From NCBI GenBank assembly GCA_039000515.1, contig JBCFYV010009882.1, positions 50,665,801 through 50,729,800 on the forward strand: DNA of 64,000 bases, given 5' to 3'. The stretch comes from Timema cristinae (lineage: Eukaryota > Arthropoda > Insecta > Phasmatodea > Timematidae). Made by a program: the position numbers and the translations under genes. The notes below the pieces were generated by a model, which was not told the origin of the DNA, did not search any database, and saw only the letters and a list, made by a program, of their open reading frames with translations. This document shows, piece after piece, positions 1-11,638 of this stretch; the first letter of the stretch is position 1; each line of letters starts with the position of its first letter.

Positions 1-1500
1 TCTTTAATTTTACTTTTCGCTATACTTATTTGAGAGATTTTTCAGAGTGTTGGTGGCGGTAAATTACACAATTTGGGGATAGTACATCTCAATTTCTGCT
101 TACCATAATAATTAGAGTATTTGCCGATTATATACACTTATTTGTTAGATATTAAGCAGGTGTTAAAGGAATGGGATTTTATTTACTTATATTTATTGGG
201 ATGGTAATATCCTATAAAGAGGCTGTACTCATATAATTGGTTAAGAAGTAGAATTCTATGTTGAACGTATGTATGTTTGTTAGAATTTTTCATAAGAAAT
301 TCCAAATATTTTTAATTACCTAGATAATATATCAATGTCAAGTGTGTCAAACGCTTTTTTAAAGTCAATAAATAGTGCCAAAACATGCTTATTGTTGTTA
401 AGAGTACGGGAGTAAGGGGATCGAATTCTGTAGAATCACTGTGTGGTAACAGTCAACTTGGTCGGTCTAAGTATTCAGAAGTTAAGCCAGTTCTTCCATG
501 AGCATGGGTTCCCATTCTTCTTACTCTTTATCTTAGGACCAACATCACATTTTATATCATCCTTTAGTATCTATTATTAAACCAAAATTCACAAACCTGA
601 ATATTATGTCAAACTCAAACAACCACCTTGAATGCAACCTTACCCCTCCCACACGATATCCTGACAGAACGAGCCCACGAGAGGTAGGTTCGCGACACAT
701 CTTTAATTTCCTTTCACATAATAATTCAATATTGAGTTTAACGTTTTGAATGTGAACCTTGGCGCCAACTTTGATAGACAGATAAATAAATGAGAATACT
801 ATGCGCACTCAATGAATTAGCTCAAAATGGTATGGTTTTCAAAATATTGGCAATTTTTTCCTTAATGCGTAAAGCCATGTCAATTTCATTTACATACCCA
901 CCCTCAAAACAACTCATTTAATTTATTTCACTTGAGAATTAAAAATATTATTCGTGGTGACACCTGTAATTATCTGTCAAGACAGCCTTGAATTGGAGAG
1001 TTAGGTGGTCATCACATGGGAAATAAGATATATGCCTGGTTAGAGTTTTAGATAGCTGGTTTATTTTCAGTATTGGATTGAAGAGTACATGGATGAATAT
1101 ATCTGATTGACAGTTGAGGTAAGTGTGGTGGATGAGGGTTTAAGGGTATCTAAAGCCTGAATTGTCCTCAGCTACTTGCTTATTCTCAAAGAGTCTGTAA
1201 CACACTCTTTTTACCCTGAAAGGTGGAAGCCTAATGGATTACACTATGAACATATATTGTAGGGTATATCATGGTAGAATAATGCAAAGTAAGCTAACAA
1301 CCTTAAAGGGTGAATGAAAGGTGAACTTCCATGGCAACACCTCTGATAATCGTGGTTGCTACAAGACCGAGAGCGACTGTCTTTCTCATCCTCTGGCCAT
1401 TTTGGGATTCATGTTCTCCTCCTTGGTTTAATGGATTTTGTTCCAACATGATCTTTATATTTAATATTTATATATTTAATACCAGTAGACCTTTTTTTTA
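1..1500. other. AT-rich DNA without a recognised gene
   Basis: Short open frames occur on both strands but none shows a domain, signal peptide or credible splice context. I see no tRNA-like, SINE or terminal-inverted-repeat structure. The frame starting at 1331 runs into the Rep-X tandem repeat and is probably not a gene. Confidence 0.5.
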
Positions 1501-2020
1501 CCCTAGTGCTTCAATTTTGTTCAAAAAGTATAACTTGGATGTGTTTAACATGACAAATAGCACTACAAAAATGATTTTTGGGCAAAGATTCATTGAAGGG
1601 AAGTTAATTGATGACCGATTTCTTTTTATAAATGGCTCTAATGAATTGGTTCCAAATTGGTATTTTAGAAGTGTTTGACATGGCAAATAGCAGTGGATAC
1701 TTGTTTTGGGGGTAAACTTTCATTTATGGGTAGTTTACTGATGACTGATTTTTTAAAAACTTGAAATATTTAAAAAAAAATAGCCCTAATGGTTTTGTTC
1801 CAAATGGGTATCTTGATAATGTTTGACATGATTATTAAGTGTATATTTGTTTATGGGGTAAAACCTTTTGTCTGTAGAGTTTACTGATGATTGATTTTTC
1901 AAAAACTGGAAATATTTTTAAAAAGATAACTTTTGGTTCCAAATGGGTACCTTGGGAGGGTTGACATGACAATTAGCCCTTGTAATTGGTTTTTGGTAAA
2001 AATTCAATAAAAGGTTACTG
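1500..2020 (+). repeat. Degenerate tandem repeat, Rep-X family
   Basis: The phrase GTTTRACATGRCAAATAG or a close variant recurs at about 1543, 1673, 1821 and 1959, a period of roughly 130-148 bp. Between them recur GGGTAGTTTACTGATGA, a run reading TTTTTCAAAAAC-TGAAATATTT, and GGTTCCAAATGGGTA. The same words occur on the opposite strand at 16.2-17.05 kb and in fragments near 25.7 kb and 54.6 kb. The repeat is non-coding and dispersed. Its parent element is unknown. Confidence 0.65.
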
Positions 2021-2165
2021 AATGTACCGTGGCTACGACCTAACATAGTCATCAACCTCCACCACCTTAAAAGAGTGAATACACACCCCATTCTACCGGG
2101 AAGTAAGCACCTAATCACGAATACTCCACGCACGTCAACACTGAACACAGCTTATCGTCAGTAGC

Positions 2166-2350
2166 AACATAGAGTTTAGTATTCTTCACATGATAATATC
2201 AACAGATCTTGAATATCTGCCAAGGGTGTCCTGGAATTTTGTCAAAACTTGTTTAATAGAGAGTAAAAGTTTTGACAAAATTCCAAGACACCCTTGGCAG
2301 ATATTCAAGATCTGTTGATGTGCGTATAAACCGAACGGGTAGTAAGAATC

Positions 2351-2402
<52 letters not shown>

Positions 2403-2443
2403 TCTGTTGATATTAGCAAGTTCAGAAAACTAAACTCTATGTT
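2166..2443. repeat. Long palindrome with 85-nt arms, split by a SINE tail
   Basis: The left arm is 2166-2250 and the loop about 2251-2266. The right arm is 2267-2443 once the 92-bp SINE-tail insertion and its duplicated target are removed, which leaves exactly 85 nt. The inner 53 nt of the arms differ at one base and the outer 32 nt at about five. It could be a fold-back MITE, an inverted duplication or a hairpin-RNA source. No flanking target-site duplication is obvious. Confidence 0.75.
2320..2401 (+). mobile_element. 5'-truncated SINE tail with (TAA)n
   Basis: Only the common tail is present (GCGTATAAACCGAACGGGT, then AGTAAGA and a degraded end), followed by about 16 TAA units. It is flanked by a perfect 10-bp direct repeat, ATCTGTTGAT, at 2310-2319 and 2402-2411. 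This is the mark of target-primed reverse transcription with strong 5' truncation. It interrupts the right arm of the palindrome. Confidence 0.85.
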
Positions 2444-2695
2444 TTTATTGGAGAAATATTGATTTGTTTTGGCCAAAAAATTTCAATTCTATAAAAACTG
2501 TAAAAATACTTGCGCTCCCTTCGGCCACACCTTAAACTGCGCTGATCCTAACAGTGCCAGCCAGTAGCTGAAAGACATAAAACGCGGCCAGATGCAAAGC
2601 AATACCTTGCAGTCGGTGACCATCTTGGGGACACACACAACACACCACAGGGAGGGAGAGCCCCCCACTCTCCCTCACACCCATGCGCCACTAGT

Positions 2696-3813
2696 TTGCC
2701 TTTGTCAGGGCTGCGCGAAATGGCCGCGGCACCACACGAAACAAACGACACCACACTGATCTTCACAAAACCACGAACACACAGAAATGCTAACTTTTCT
2801 AACTCGGAGGCTAACCCGGAGACAACCGATATGGACATTGATCACGAAGGCAACGGTTCATTCACCCTAGTCGACAAACTCGCAGACGTAAGAGGAAATG
2901 TAGAAAAACAGACAGGACACAATCAAAGAAAACCCTCACCAAGGTTGACAACAAATAAACCCCACTGAACATAGACACACAAATAAACAAAGACACATCC
3001 TCAACACAGACATACACCAACAAGAAATAGAGACTTCCCCCAATAGTGACTGTAGGGATCCATAATTACAAAAAGATCACCGAGATAGCAAAAGACACCG
3101 AGACTACAACAGGAGTTAGTTACATCAAGGACGGACTTAAGATACAAACCACCTCGACCCACGACTTAAAACCTGTACAAACTCTCCTAAAGGAAATGAA
3201 TCAAGAGTTTTACACCTACTCACTGCTGCGAGACAAGCCGGTGAAGGTAGTAATAAAGGGATTGTCACCCAACATGGATCCCGAAGACATAAAATCAGAG
3301 CTAATCGACCTAGGATACCCAGTGACTGACGTGCGCCAGATTAGCCTAAAGGCAGAAGCGACTAACACCACTCAGACAGTGACACTACTGCAACTGTTGG
3401 AGGCCAAGAAATATAAACTCGACCCACGACAGACGCAACCGACATAGACAGCGCCCCCACCTACCACCGGTAATAACTACCCTCCTATCCCACGCACCCG
3501 TAAAATTGTCTCTCCGACCAACCAACCACTCCCGGGCCCATCAGCTAAACAATCCGCAGAGGTCGCATCCATCTACCGCTCCTATACCGATGCCACGGTG
3601 GGATGCAACAGACGACCACAACAAGAAAACACCACTTCCCCACTCTCAGATATAAAAGACATCATCAACCTGCTCAAAGACCTAAACATTTTCAAGATAC
3701 TCACACACTTTAGACCATACCTCACTAGACTCGGGGAGGCTACAGACACCACTGAAAAACTGATAATACTGTTAGAGGAAGTGACTGAATACTTCTCGAC
3801 CGACTATGACTAA
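2696..3813 (+). pseudogene. Jockey-like ORF1 (gag-like nucleic-acid-binding protein), broken
   Basis: ORF1 proteins of jockey elements bind the element RNA in ribonucleoprotein particles. The N-terminal part reads open from 2696 to 2968. Another frame carries 3046-3813 with one in-frame TAG at 3445. Around 3235-3345 the peptide reads DKPVKVVIKGLSPNMDPED then IKSELIDLGYPV, the pattern of the PRE_C2HC domain that precedes zinc knuckles in this family. The C-terminal part (3650-3810) is a leucine-rich segment typical of jockey ORF1 ends. I see no CCHC zinc knuckles between them, so a deletion is likely. The start at 2696 (ATG) is tentative, since a second ATG lies at 2720. Confidence 0.75.
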
Positions 3814-6375
3814 CACAAACGTGACGATGACGAAAAACATACAGCGGGTTTTTATATGGAACGCGAACGGGATACTTACGCAAGCTAAGGAGCTCGAGGA
3901 TCTTTATAAAACGTATTCAATAGATATTTCCCTAATCAATGAGACCCATCTAAACCTAGAGAAAAATATCTACTTTTACGGACACATTATTTATAGAAAC
4001 GATAGGCCCAAAGGCAGGGGAGGAGGCACGGCTATCTTTATCAAGACCCATCTACCTCACTACCCACACAATTTTCAAAACCTCCAGATTATAGAAGCCA
4101 CGGGAATAAATGTAAATACCAGCGGCGGGAGTTTCCAGTTTGCGGCCATATACAAACCCCCGACTAAGACGCTACTACCACAAGACCTAGACGTAATCAC
4201 CGAAGCAAACAAACTGTTTTTTGCGGGCGATCTTAACTCAAAAAACACCATTTGGAACACGACTACGTAGTTGTTGCCCCTGACGAACCTACATTTTATC
4301 CATCAAACTACATACAAAGACCCGACATCATAGACGTGTCACTCACCAACATTGGTGTAGCCGCTGAGGATATGACGGTACTAAAGGGGCTGGATTCCGA
4401 CCACAATTCTATATTGTGTGAAGTTAAAATTTACACCAACTTTGAAATAAGGGGACTCAAACAAACAACAGCAACTTGTGACTGGGACGAGTTTAGGCGG
4501 ACATTATAGAATATTTTACCAGAAATACAGGATGTAGATTCAATAGAACAGGCTGACGCTACATTACAACTCTTCACGACCACGGTGCAAGAAGCCTACA
4601 GGGCAAACACCACTAGGACACCCATACAACATGACCTCCGACAAGAGTACCCAGATCTGGACTTTCTTATAGCCCAGAAAAGGAAAGTGAGAAGGGACTG
4701 GCAGACTTACAGAACCCCACACCACAGGACGACCTACAACCGACTCCGAACCCAAGTGAAGATGAGAGTCAAGGACATCAGACGACATAGATGGGACTCA
4801 TGCGTCAATGAGGCCGCACTTAATAGAGAAAAGTTGTGGAAAGTAATACGACAACATAGGGGGACTACCAGGAAAAAGCTGAAGCCATCGCTGTGGTTCT
4901 AGAGAAATAATTCAAACCTAGAGACTAGCCAAGAGATCACGACTTTACCAGAGACAGTCAGGGATTATCTGGAAGAACCAAACGACACTAGGACAGAATT
5001 AATTACTCTGGAAGAGCTCACTACCACTATAAAGGAACTACCTAGGAACAAATCGCCAGGACACGACTACCTGACTAACGAGTTACTAAAACAAATGCAA
5101 GGGAGAGCGGTACTAGCGTTATTGACCCTACTTAACTCGCTACTGACGCTCTGCTATTTTCCGGATGACGAAGTTGGCTTGAGTAATAACAATCCCCTAA
5201 CCTGGAAAGGACCCGATGTGCCCTCAGAACAGAAGACCGATAGATTTACTCACGTCCCTTAGTAAAGTTTACGAGAGAATAATACTCAAAAGACTGAAAA
5301 GAATAAACGATAGGCTAGGTGTTATTCCAAACCTTCAGTTTGAATTTAGAGACCACCATACCACCACCCATCCCACAATAAACATAGTAGAAGATGTAAC
5401 AAAAGCATTTAAAGATAAAAATAATACATAATAGCAATTTTCTTAGACGTCAAGAAAGCTTTCGACAAAGTTTGGCTCCTTGGTCTCATTCAGAAATTAA
5501 TCAAATTCAACTACCCAAAATGGTCAATTTTCTTGATAGCCAGATTTCTCAGACGGAGTACGTTCCAGGTGGCTATGGACGGCCAGAGATCGAAGACACA
5601 TACCATTAGAGCAGGGGTACCACAGGGTTCAACACTAGCATCACACTTGTACAACATTTATGTAGCAGACATTCCCACTCACAATCAAGTTCAGGTTAGA
5701 CTTTTTGCCGACGATACTATGCTATATGTAGCCAATAAAAACATAAATTATGCATCAATTGCAATGCAACGATACCTCCTCCTCCAGGACTGGCTCTCAA
5801 ACTGGAGAATTAAAGTAAATCCCGCCAAATCAGCAGCCATAATCTTAGCTAAAGGTAGGATACCGCTCCCCGCCCCACTTAACCTATTTGATACAGAGAT
5901 CCCACTCCAAGACGAATTCAAGTACCTTGAGATCACAATAGCTAGAAATCTCACCTGAAGGAGTCATATAGATAAGATCAATGCCAAAGTAATTGTTAGA
6001 TTCATACAACTGTACTCATTGTTCAGAGGAGGGCAGCTCTCAATTCCCACTAAAATATTATTATACAAACAAATAATCCAACTCATAATTCTTTATAATT
6101 GTGTAGTATGGAGCTATGCCTCCAAAACAAACACTAGCAAACTTCAGGTAACTCAAAACAAAATATTAAGGACACACACGGGGGCAAACAGACGCACTAG
6201 AATAGCCGACTTTCACACGATGACAAACTACCGCCAACTGCAGGAAATCTACCAGGACAGAAACAATAAGTTCTACGACCAGACCGAAACACATGAGAAT
6301 GAACTTATTAGAGGACTCTGACAGTACGACCCGACTGAACCACGACACCATAAACGACCCAGGCTGGCGTAGTTG
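3806..6375 (+). pseudogene. Jockey-like ORF2: APE endonuclease plus reverse transcriptase, broken
   Basis: This protein would nick target DNA and copy element RNA. The frame opens at ATG 3806. Endonuclease motifs visible in order are WNANG, INETHL, YRNDR, GGGTAIF, YKPPT and FAGDLNSKN, and after a frame change near 4257 LDSDHNSI. The reverse-transcriptase part shows NKSPGHDYLTNELLK (about 5050), RPIDLLTSLSKVYERI (5230, another frame), FLDVKKAFDKVW (motif A, about 5440), AGVPQGS (5612) and FADDTMLY (motif C, 5704). The tail runs through QYDPTEPRHHKRPR. In-frame stops occur near 4507, 4900, 5956 and 6319, and frames change near 4257, 5200 and 5433. Part of the endonuclease between GDLN and SDH is missing. 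The MITE at 6364 supplies the present end. Confidence 0.85.
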
Positions 6376-6551
6376 AGCATCTATTTATTTTATATAAATG
6401 TCTAATATAACCTAAAACATAAAAAAAAATCAAAAAATTATAAAATCCCTAGTTGATAATCCTAGAAGAAAAAAATGTATAAAACAAAAATAGCTAGATG
6501 TAATATTCCTAGTAGAATAAAAATTTAATAATACTTGATCAACTACGCCAG
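6364..6551. mobile_element. Small MITE at the ORF2 end
   Basis: A perfect 13-bp inverted repeat, CTGGCGTAGTTGA at 6364-6376 and its complement at 6539-6551, bounds a very AT-rich 188-bp segment inside GC-richer retrotransposon sequence. The in-frame TAG at the end of ORF2 lies inside the left repeat. No clean target-site duplication is visible, so the superfamily is unknown. Confidence 0.6.
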
Positions 6552-7060
6552 ACCGACAGCAGAATCGCCGACAACCTCACCATCCCACCTATCCCATCCT
6601 AGATTCGAACCTAAACCCGACCTTCACGCACAAATCTCACATTTCATGCTATTACTACCTTTTTCACGGCTGGATGCCACTGGGATAACCGGTTAGCTTT
6701 TTTACGAATCAGCCCCAGATGGGGAATGGAAATATATCACCTCCATACCAAATTCCAAGAAAATAGAATCCTACCCAACCCCCATCTCATTCCCGGACTT
6801 GACCTATTATCAACCCTCAAAGTTCACCCACAATCACCATCATACCTTAAACACACCTTCCCCCATCCAAAGGACAAAAATCCTTCTTATACCCGAGACC
6901 CAGCGCAAACACTAACAATCGCCATTTCTCATCTCATAATGTTTTGTGTTATTTATTACAGCTTCATTTTGGTTTCACTTCATAAGGTATATAATTTCAA
7001 TCACGAGGTTAAGAGTCACGACAGTGACTCGGTGTACAAACAATAAATCAGCCCTTTCTC

Positions 7061-8470
7061 AGATGAACTAGATTGGCGCTTTTGGGTCGGGCAACAGCCT
7101 CACGGCATAGATCACTCTTTAACGCCGATAGAAATAAGGACTTAACCAACATGTAAGTGATTTTTATTTTGTGGATGAATTTTTATATGATTTTTTTAAA
7201 GTGAAAACTAGGCTTCGTCTAAATCTATTCAAAATTATGAAGAGCTTAAATATGGTTAAATTTCGAATTATATATTTATTTTTACCAAATTTAATTTCTA
7301 TTAGAATTAGAACATTTTTTTGGAAACTAACATCTTTAGGTCTTAAACCTTTTTGGTCCGTGTTTGGATGGTTTGTTATCAATTTAAAATTATTTAATTT
7401 TACCTTTGTGTGCTATTTTGCACTTTCAATTCTTTTGGTATATACTTACAGTTGAAGTAAGTCTAAGCGTAACTTATAATGCATTAGATAGCTCAATCAT
7501 GTTAGTTAAAATTAAATGTAGACTTGGCAGATAGGGTAGAAAATAAATAATGCTTTTCGTGTCTAAGTTTCCACCACCTCGCGGGTTGGTAGAAGAGAAG
7601 AGTAATGTTTCTAATCAACACTAGATTCAGGTGTATAGTTACGAGCAGAACTCTACCTGTTGTATTAAAAAAAGTTATGTTTTATAATAACGGCAATTCG
7701 ATACATGTAGACTTTTAAGGCACGTTTAATATTATGTGTTAATAGTTATATTTTGAGTGGCTCAAGCCAATTGTGTAGCTGATAGGTTGTGTCCTTACTT
7801 ATAATCTAATTTGCATATTGTTGGCAATAAACAAATTTGTTTACGTTTGTCTACATTTGAACTTATGTTTCCTAACAATTAATATTCTCTAATTTAGCGA
7901 AATGTGTATTGATCGCTTTCATTTAATATTGCTTTGTATACTGGCGAGTATTATTGAATTTATCTGCGCATTGTCTGCAATCACTTAAAATTGCATTGTT
8001 TACCTTTGAGTCTTATTTTATAATTTGATAATAAAACGGCCTTCGGGTCAATGTTAACTTCATGTAATTCTTTGCATTTATATTGAGCAAAATCCCAACT
8101 CCCTCAACGTCAATAGTCAAATGCATTATTTTACTGAAGGTTAAGTTAACTAGGTATTGGGCTTAGTATATTTGAGTGTAGGTGGCGATATCCTTTTCTA
8201 ATTCTTTGCCTTGCTACCTTTGCACTATGGCTAGTTCCTTGAACCCACACAACACGTAAGTTTAATTAACTTAAGATATGGTGCATGAAGAGTGATTTTA
8301 AAAAATTTGAATTATTTTGAAAATTGCTTTAACATTTTGCTTAAAATGTATATCTGGGGAGTGTGTGAGATGATCATTACAAATCAAGCTGTAAACTTGT
8401 TTTAGGGGGGGGGGGAAATTTGGTTGTGAGTAGTTTTCCCGACAAGTTTTTTTTAATATCTAAAAAAAAT
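7061..8470. other. AT-rich DNA, no gene recognised
   Basis: Overlapping open frames on both strands at 7164-7455 are low-complexity and rich in Phe, Leu, Ile and Asn, with no domain. Nothing else is recognisable. Confidence 0.45.
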
Positions 8471-8532
8471 GCGTATAACCCGAATGGGTAGTAAGACGCC
8501 GTGCTATTATTATTATTATTATTATTATTATA
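8471..8532 (+). mobile_element. SINE tail only, with (TTA)n
   Basis: The string GCGTATAACCCGAATGGGTA then GTAAGACGCCGTGCTA is followed by ATT repeats. No head or body precedes it, so it is 5'-truncated. The following 8533-8690 contains Rep-X words such as GGGTAGTTTAC. Confidence 0.8.
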
Positions 8533-9839
8533 TAAAAAGTATTTAGCTATTTGGTTCAAGATTGGTATCGAGAGACTATTTTACATATAAATAATAATGT
8601 ATATTTATTTATATTAAACAAATTAATTTATGGGTAGTTTACCTACAAAAAATTATATAAAATTTGAATGTTTTGGAAACTAACCTTTAAGAGTGATTTC
8701 AAAATGGAAGTCAATAATAGTTTTTCGTGAAAAATAAGAACACACTTTTATTTTTAAAATAACAATTAATGTGGTTTAAAATTTATGTATAAAGAATGGT
8801 TGTTGTGATTTTCAAGATTATTACTTTTATTTTATGAGTATAAATTATATAAGTATATTTTACTAAAAACCTCTTGTTGGAAATTTTCTTCAAAGCTATA
8901 ATACACAATATGATAAAAGTTTATGGAATTTTACTGTACGATTTATTTTGTTCAAGCGAATGTTAGCAAATTGTCTAGTTGTAGGAAATTTTTAAATGCC
9001 GTTGACTAATTACTTGTCTGAAATGGTTTGTTCATTGTAAGGAGCCGAGTTAAGGCGCGGGAGTGGGGGTGGATTGCTGGTACCTGAACTATTGTGTTCG
9101 GACCACCACCCCCTTACAACGAACAATTTTAAAGTGAGTTGTTTCACTTGGAAGTGTTGCTAATAGGCATTCCACGAGGGGAGAATATTTGTATAATCGT
9201 ACCGGGCATGGGACTTCCCAGGGCTCAGGCCCTAGATCCAGATTCATAAGTTTAACAAATATATAGAAGATGAACAAAGTACCAAATAAAATATGAATGA
9301 AAAGCAATAAGATGCCTATCTATACAAAAGAACAATGAATGCCCAGACCAACAAGTGAGGTTTCGTACGTGGGAACTTACTGGAATTTGTTACAATTATA
9401 TCATTGGTTTGGTTCAGTCTTGTCCTTCGCTTGTTAAGAAATTTAACGTTATTTATAATTTTTACATCAAAACTAAATTTGGCACTTAAAGAGAGTCTGG
9501 AAGTAAACCATAGTTCAATGTAAATACTTAATCATGTGAGTAGGCTAATATTTCAGTGTTCAGGTATGTTAATTAATTTGTGTAGGCCTACATTGCTTTT
9601 CTTTTGTAAAAGTGACAACAAAGTTTAAAAAAAAAATGTACAAACCAGAATTGGCGTATAAGCCGGGAAGAGGGGAGGCATCCCTCTTCTGCAAAGTGCT
9701 CCTCACCCCACTCCCACCTCCCACTCCTGACTGGAATATACTCCTCTCTTCACTGAAATAAGCTTGCCACCCTTTAGATTTATCTCACTCCCCTATGATA
9801 TTATCGAACATGAAGCTGAAAGATCTATTTGTATCAAAC
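8533..9839. other. Non-genic DNA with Rep-X remnant
   Basis: Rep-X-like sequence occupies the first ~150 bp. A small hairpin (GTGGGGGTGG against CCACCACCCCC) lies at about 9064-9115. No gene is supported. Confidence 0.4.
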
Positions 9840-10190
9840 TATAAATAATTTCTAGATGCATCCAATTTTCAAAAATTTGTTGGGAGAAGGATTTTTAGTG
9901 GCTTCCATTGTAAATGGCCTCATGAGACATTTAATTTTCAAAGATTTCCCAGGCGAGGACACTCCAAATAGCTTCTATAGTTATCCAATTTTCAAAAATT
10001 TACAAGGGGAAAATCACTTTAAGTAGCTTCTATAAAAGGAATCTAATTCAAGGCCAAGACCACTCTAAATAGCTTCTAGGGGCATTCAAATTTCAGAAGG
10101 TTTATGGCGCAGGACCACTACAAATAGCTTATAGAAGAGTATAATTTTAAAAGACTTCTGAATGAGGACTACTGTAAATATTTCAAAATT
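9840..10190. repeat. Degenerate tandem repeat, ~50-70 bp units
   Basis: The words AAATAGCTTCTA and CAATTTTCAAAAATTT recur in order at about 9845, 9898, 9968, 10028, 10066 and 10119. Spacing varies, so the array is old and eroded. Confidence 0.55.
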
Positions 10191-10365
10191 TATTTTTTAT
10201 TTTTTGCTAACTGCCTCTTCACCCACGGACAAATAAAGTTTCACCCCATCTTAAGTGGAATATTACTAAAGAGGGTGGGTCCACACTTTAACCCTATACC
10301 GGGCCGGTTTGAGCACCTGGCGGGCTAACTGTAGCCTTTCTTAAATATATTTTACACACACACGC

Positions 10366-10396
<31 letters not shown>

Positions 10397-11395
10397 TCAC
10401 GAAAACTACTATTTGGCCTTTTAAAGGAGAATGATGGACAAATAGGTCAATTTTAATGAGATTTAAAGATATACAAAACTATATATATATTTATATCAAT
10501 GCAGACGTCATCATTATTTTTCTTTTTGCTTGATATTTCCAGGAAAAGTAGTGCTAACATTTTATTTTGTTTCTTAATATTTCTATAGCCAATCAAAATT
10601 CCTATTCTAAAAATGTATTTCTAATCAAAAACTGTATTTCCTTCAACCAAATACAAATAGCAAAGAAGTAAAACATGTTTTTGATCTGACCTTCATGACT
10701 GTAATATTGTGAGGAAAGGCATATATTTGAATTTAAGAATGATTTATTCAGTCGTAGTTTTTTCTAACAACTATATCACATTTGAATTGATTTTTCTTCC
10801 ATCTTTAACCGAAAACAGTACGTTATTTAACGCAATTTTTAATCTAGAAACACAATATTTTTAAGCGATATCCAATTTGTTTTATTAGTTAAATTTCAAA
10901 TAAAAAAATGATATTAATACAACAACCAAAATAATTTGTATGTAAATTAATTTAGCTAAAAATTTAGACATTATAAAGGTAATCACACATGAGACATCTG
11001 GCCCAGAGTGTCAATGCTTTCCACTGAGTTATTTAGGTTCACTCCATGCTCAGGCTAATTTATTATTCTTAGTTTATGCCTTGAATGATCGTGTGAAATT
11101 GTTGTCATTCTAGAACTATTAGAAAATCAGTCATTAGAGAATTATCGAAGGGATTTATTCTGCCACTTGTACAAAGTTCATTTTTAACAAGGATTAAGTC
11201 TAAGCACAATGCTATGAAATTATCACTTAGCACGGATGCAACCCGTTTCGTTGGTCGAATGGCTGAGAACAGGGATGGCGAAACTTTTCCGGCCAGTGTA
11301 CCACTTTCAGACTGGCTATATTTTTCTGGTAATTTCAGGCAACCTGAGAAATCAAGGGTGACATCTACTACTTGGATATTAATACTTAATAATAC
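10191..11395. other. AT-rich DNA with (AT)n microsatellite
   Basis: An (AT)n run occupies about 10370-10396 and a shorter one about 10482-10495. No gene or mobile-element end is recognised. Confidence 0.45.
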
Positions 11396-11638
11396 TTAGC
11401 AGCACGTCTTACTACCCATTAGGGTTATACGCTTAAGTACTAATTACTCTAATGGGTTGGTAAGGTTGAATATAAAGGAATCGAACCCACATTTGTGTGG
11501 AGGGAGAGTGGAAAACCATTTAGTAAAAACTACCACCAGTACACCCGAACGAGATTTGAGACTCGATCTCCCCATCCTCGGTAGACTAGCTCAAAACGAA
11601 ACCAGCGCGTTAGCTCGCTACGCCACCGAGGTGGGTCC
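11396..11638 (-). mobile_element. SINE-B copy, full length
   Basis: Read on the minus strand, the tRNA-like head (GGTGGCGTAGCGAGCTAACG, box B GAGTCTCAAATCTCG) lies at 11530-11638. It is followed by the common B/C body (ACTCTCCCTCCACACAAATG) and the tail with GCGTATAACCCTAATGGGTA. Open frames within it are by-products of the SINE. Confidence 0.85.

Larger units (their letters stand above)
2500..7060 (+). mobile_element. Jockey-clade non-LTR retrotransposon, decayed
   Basis: The element has a short GC-richer leader from about 2510, a gag-like ORF1, an endonuclease/reverse-transcriptase ORF2, and a presumed 3' UTR to about 7.06 kb with AATAAA near 7042. ORF1 and ORF2 overlap by 8 bp in the string ATGACTAA at 3806-3813, an arrangement seen in jockey-type elements. 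Codon use is C/A-rich and unlike the AT-rich surroundings. Several stops and frame changes show that it is dead. Both ends are approximate because no target-site duplication was found. Confidence 0.8.

Noticed and set aside
2186..2476. Minus-strand frame with a long poly-isoleucine run
   Set aside because: It is the translated (TAA)n of the SINE tail inside the palindrome, not a protein.
7164..7455. Overlapping frames on both strands
   Set aside because: AT-rich, biased composition with no domain. Open frames of this size are expected by chance.
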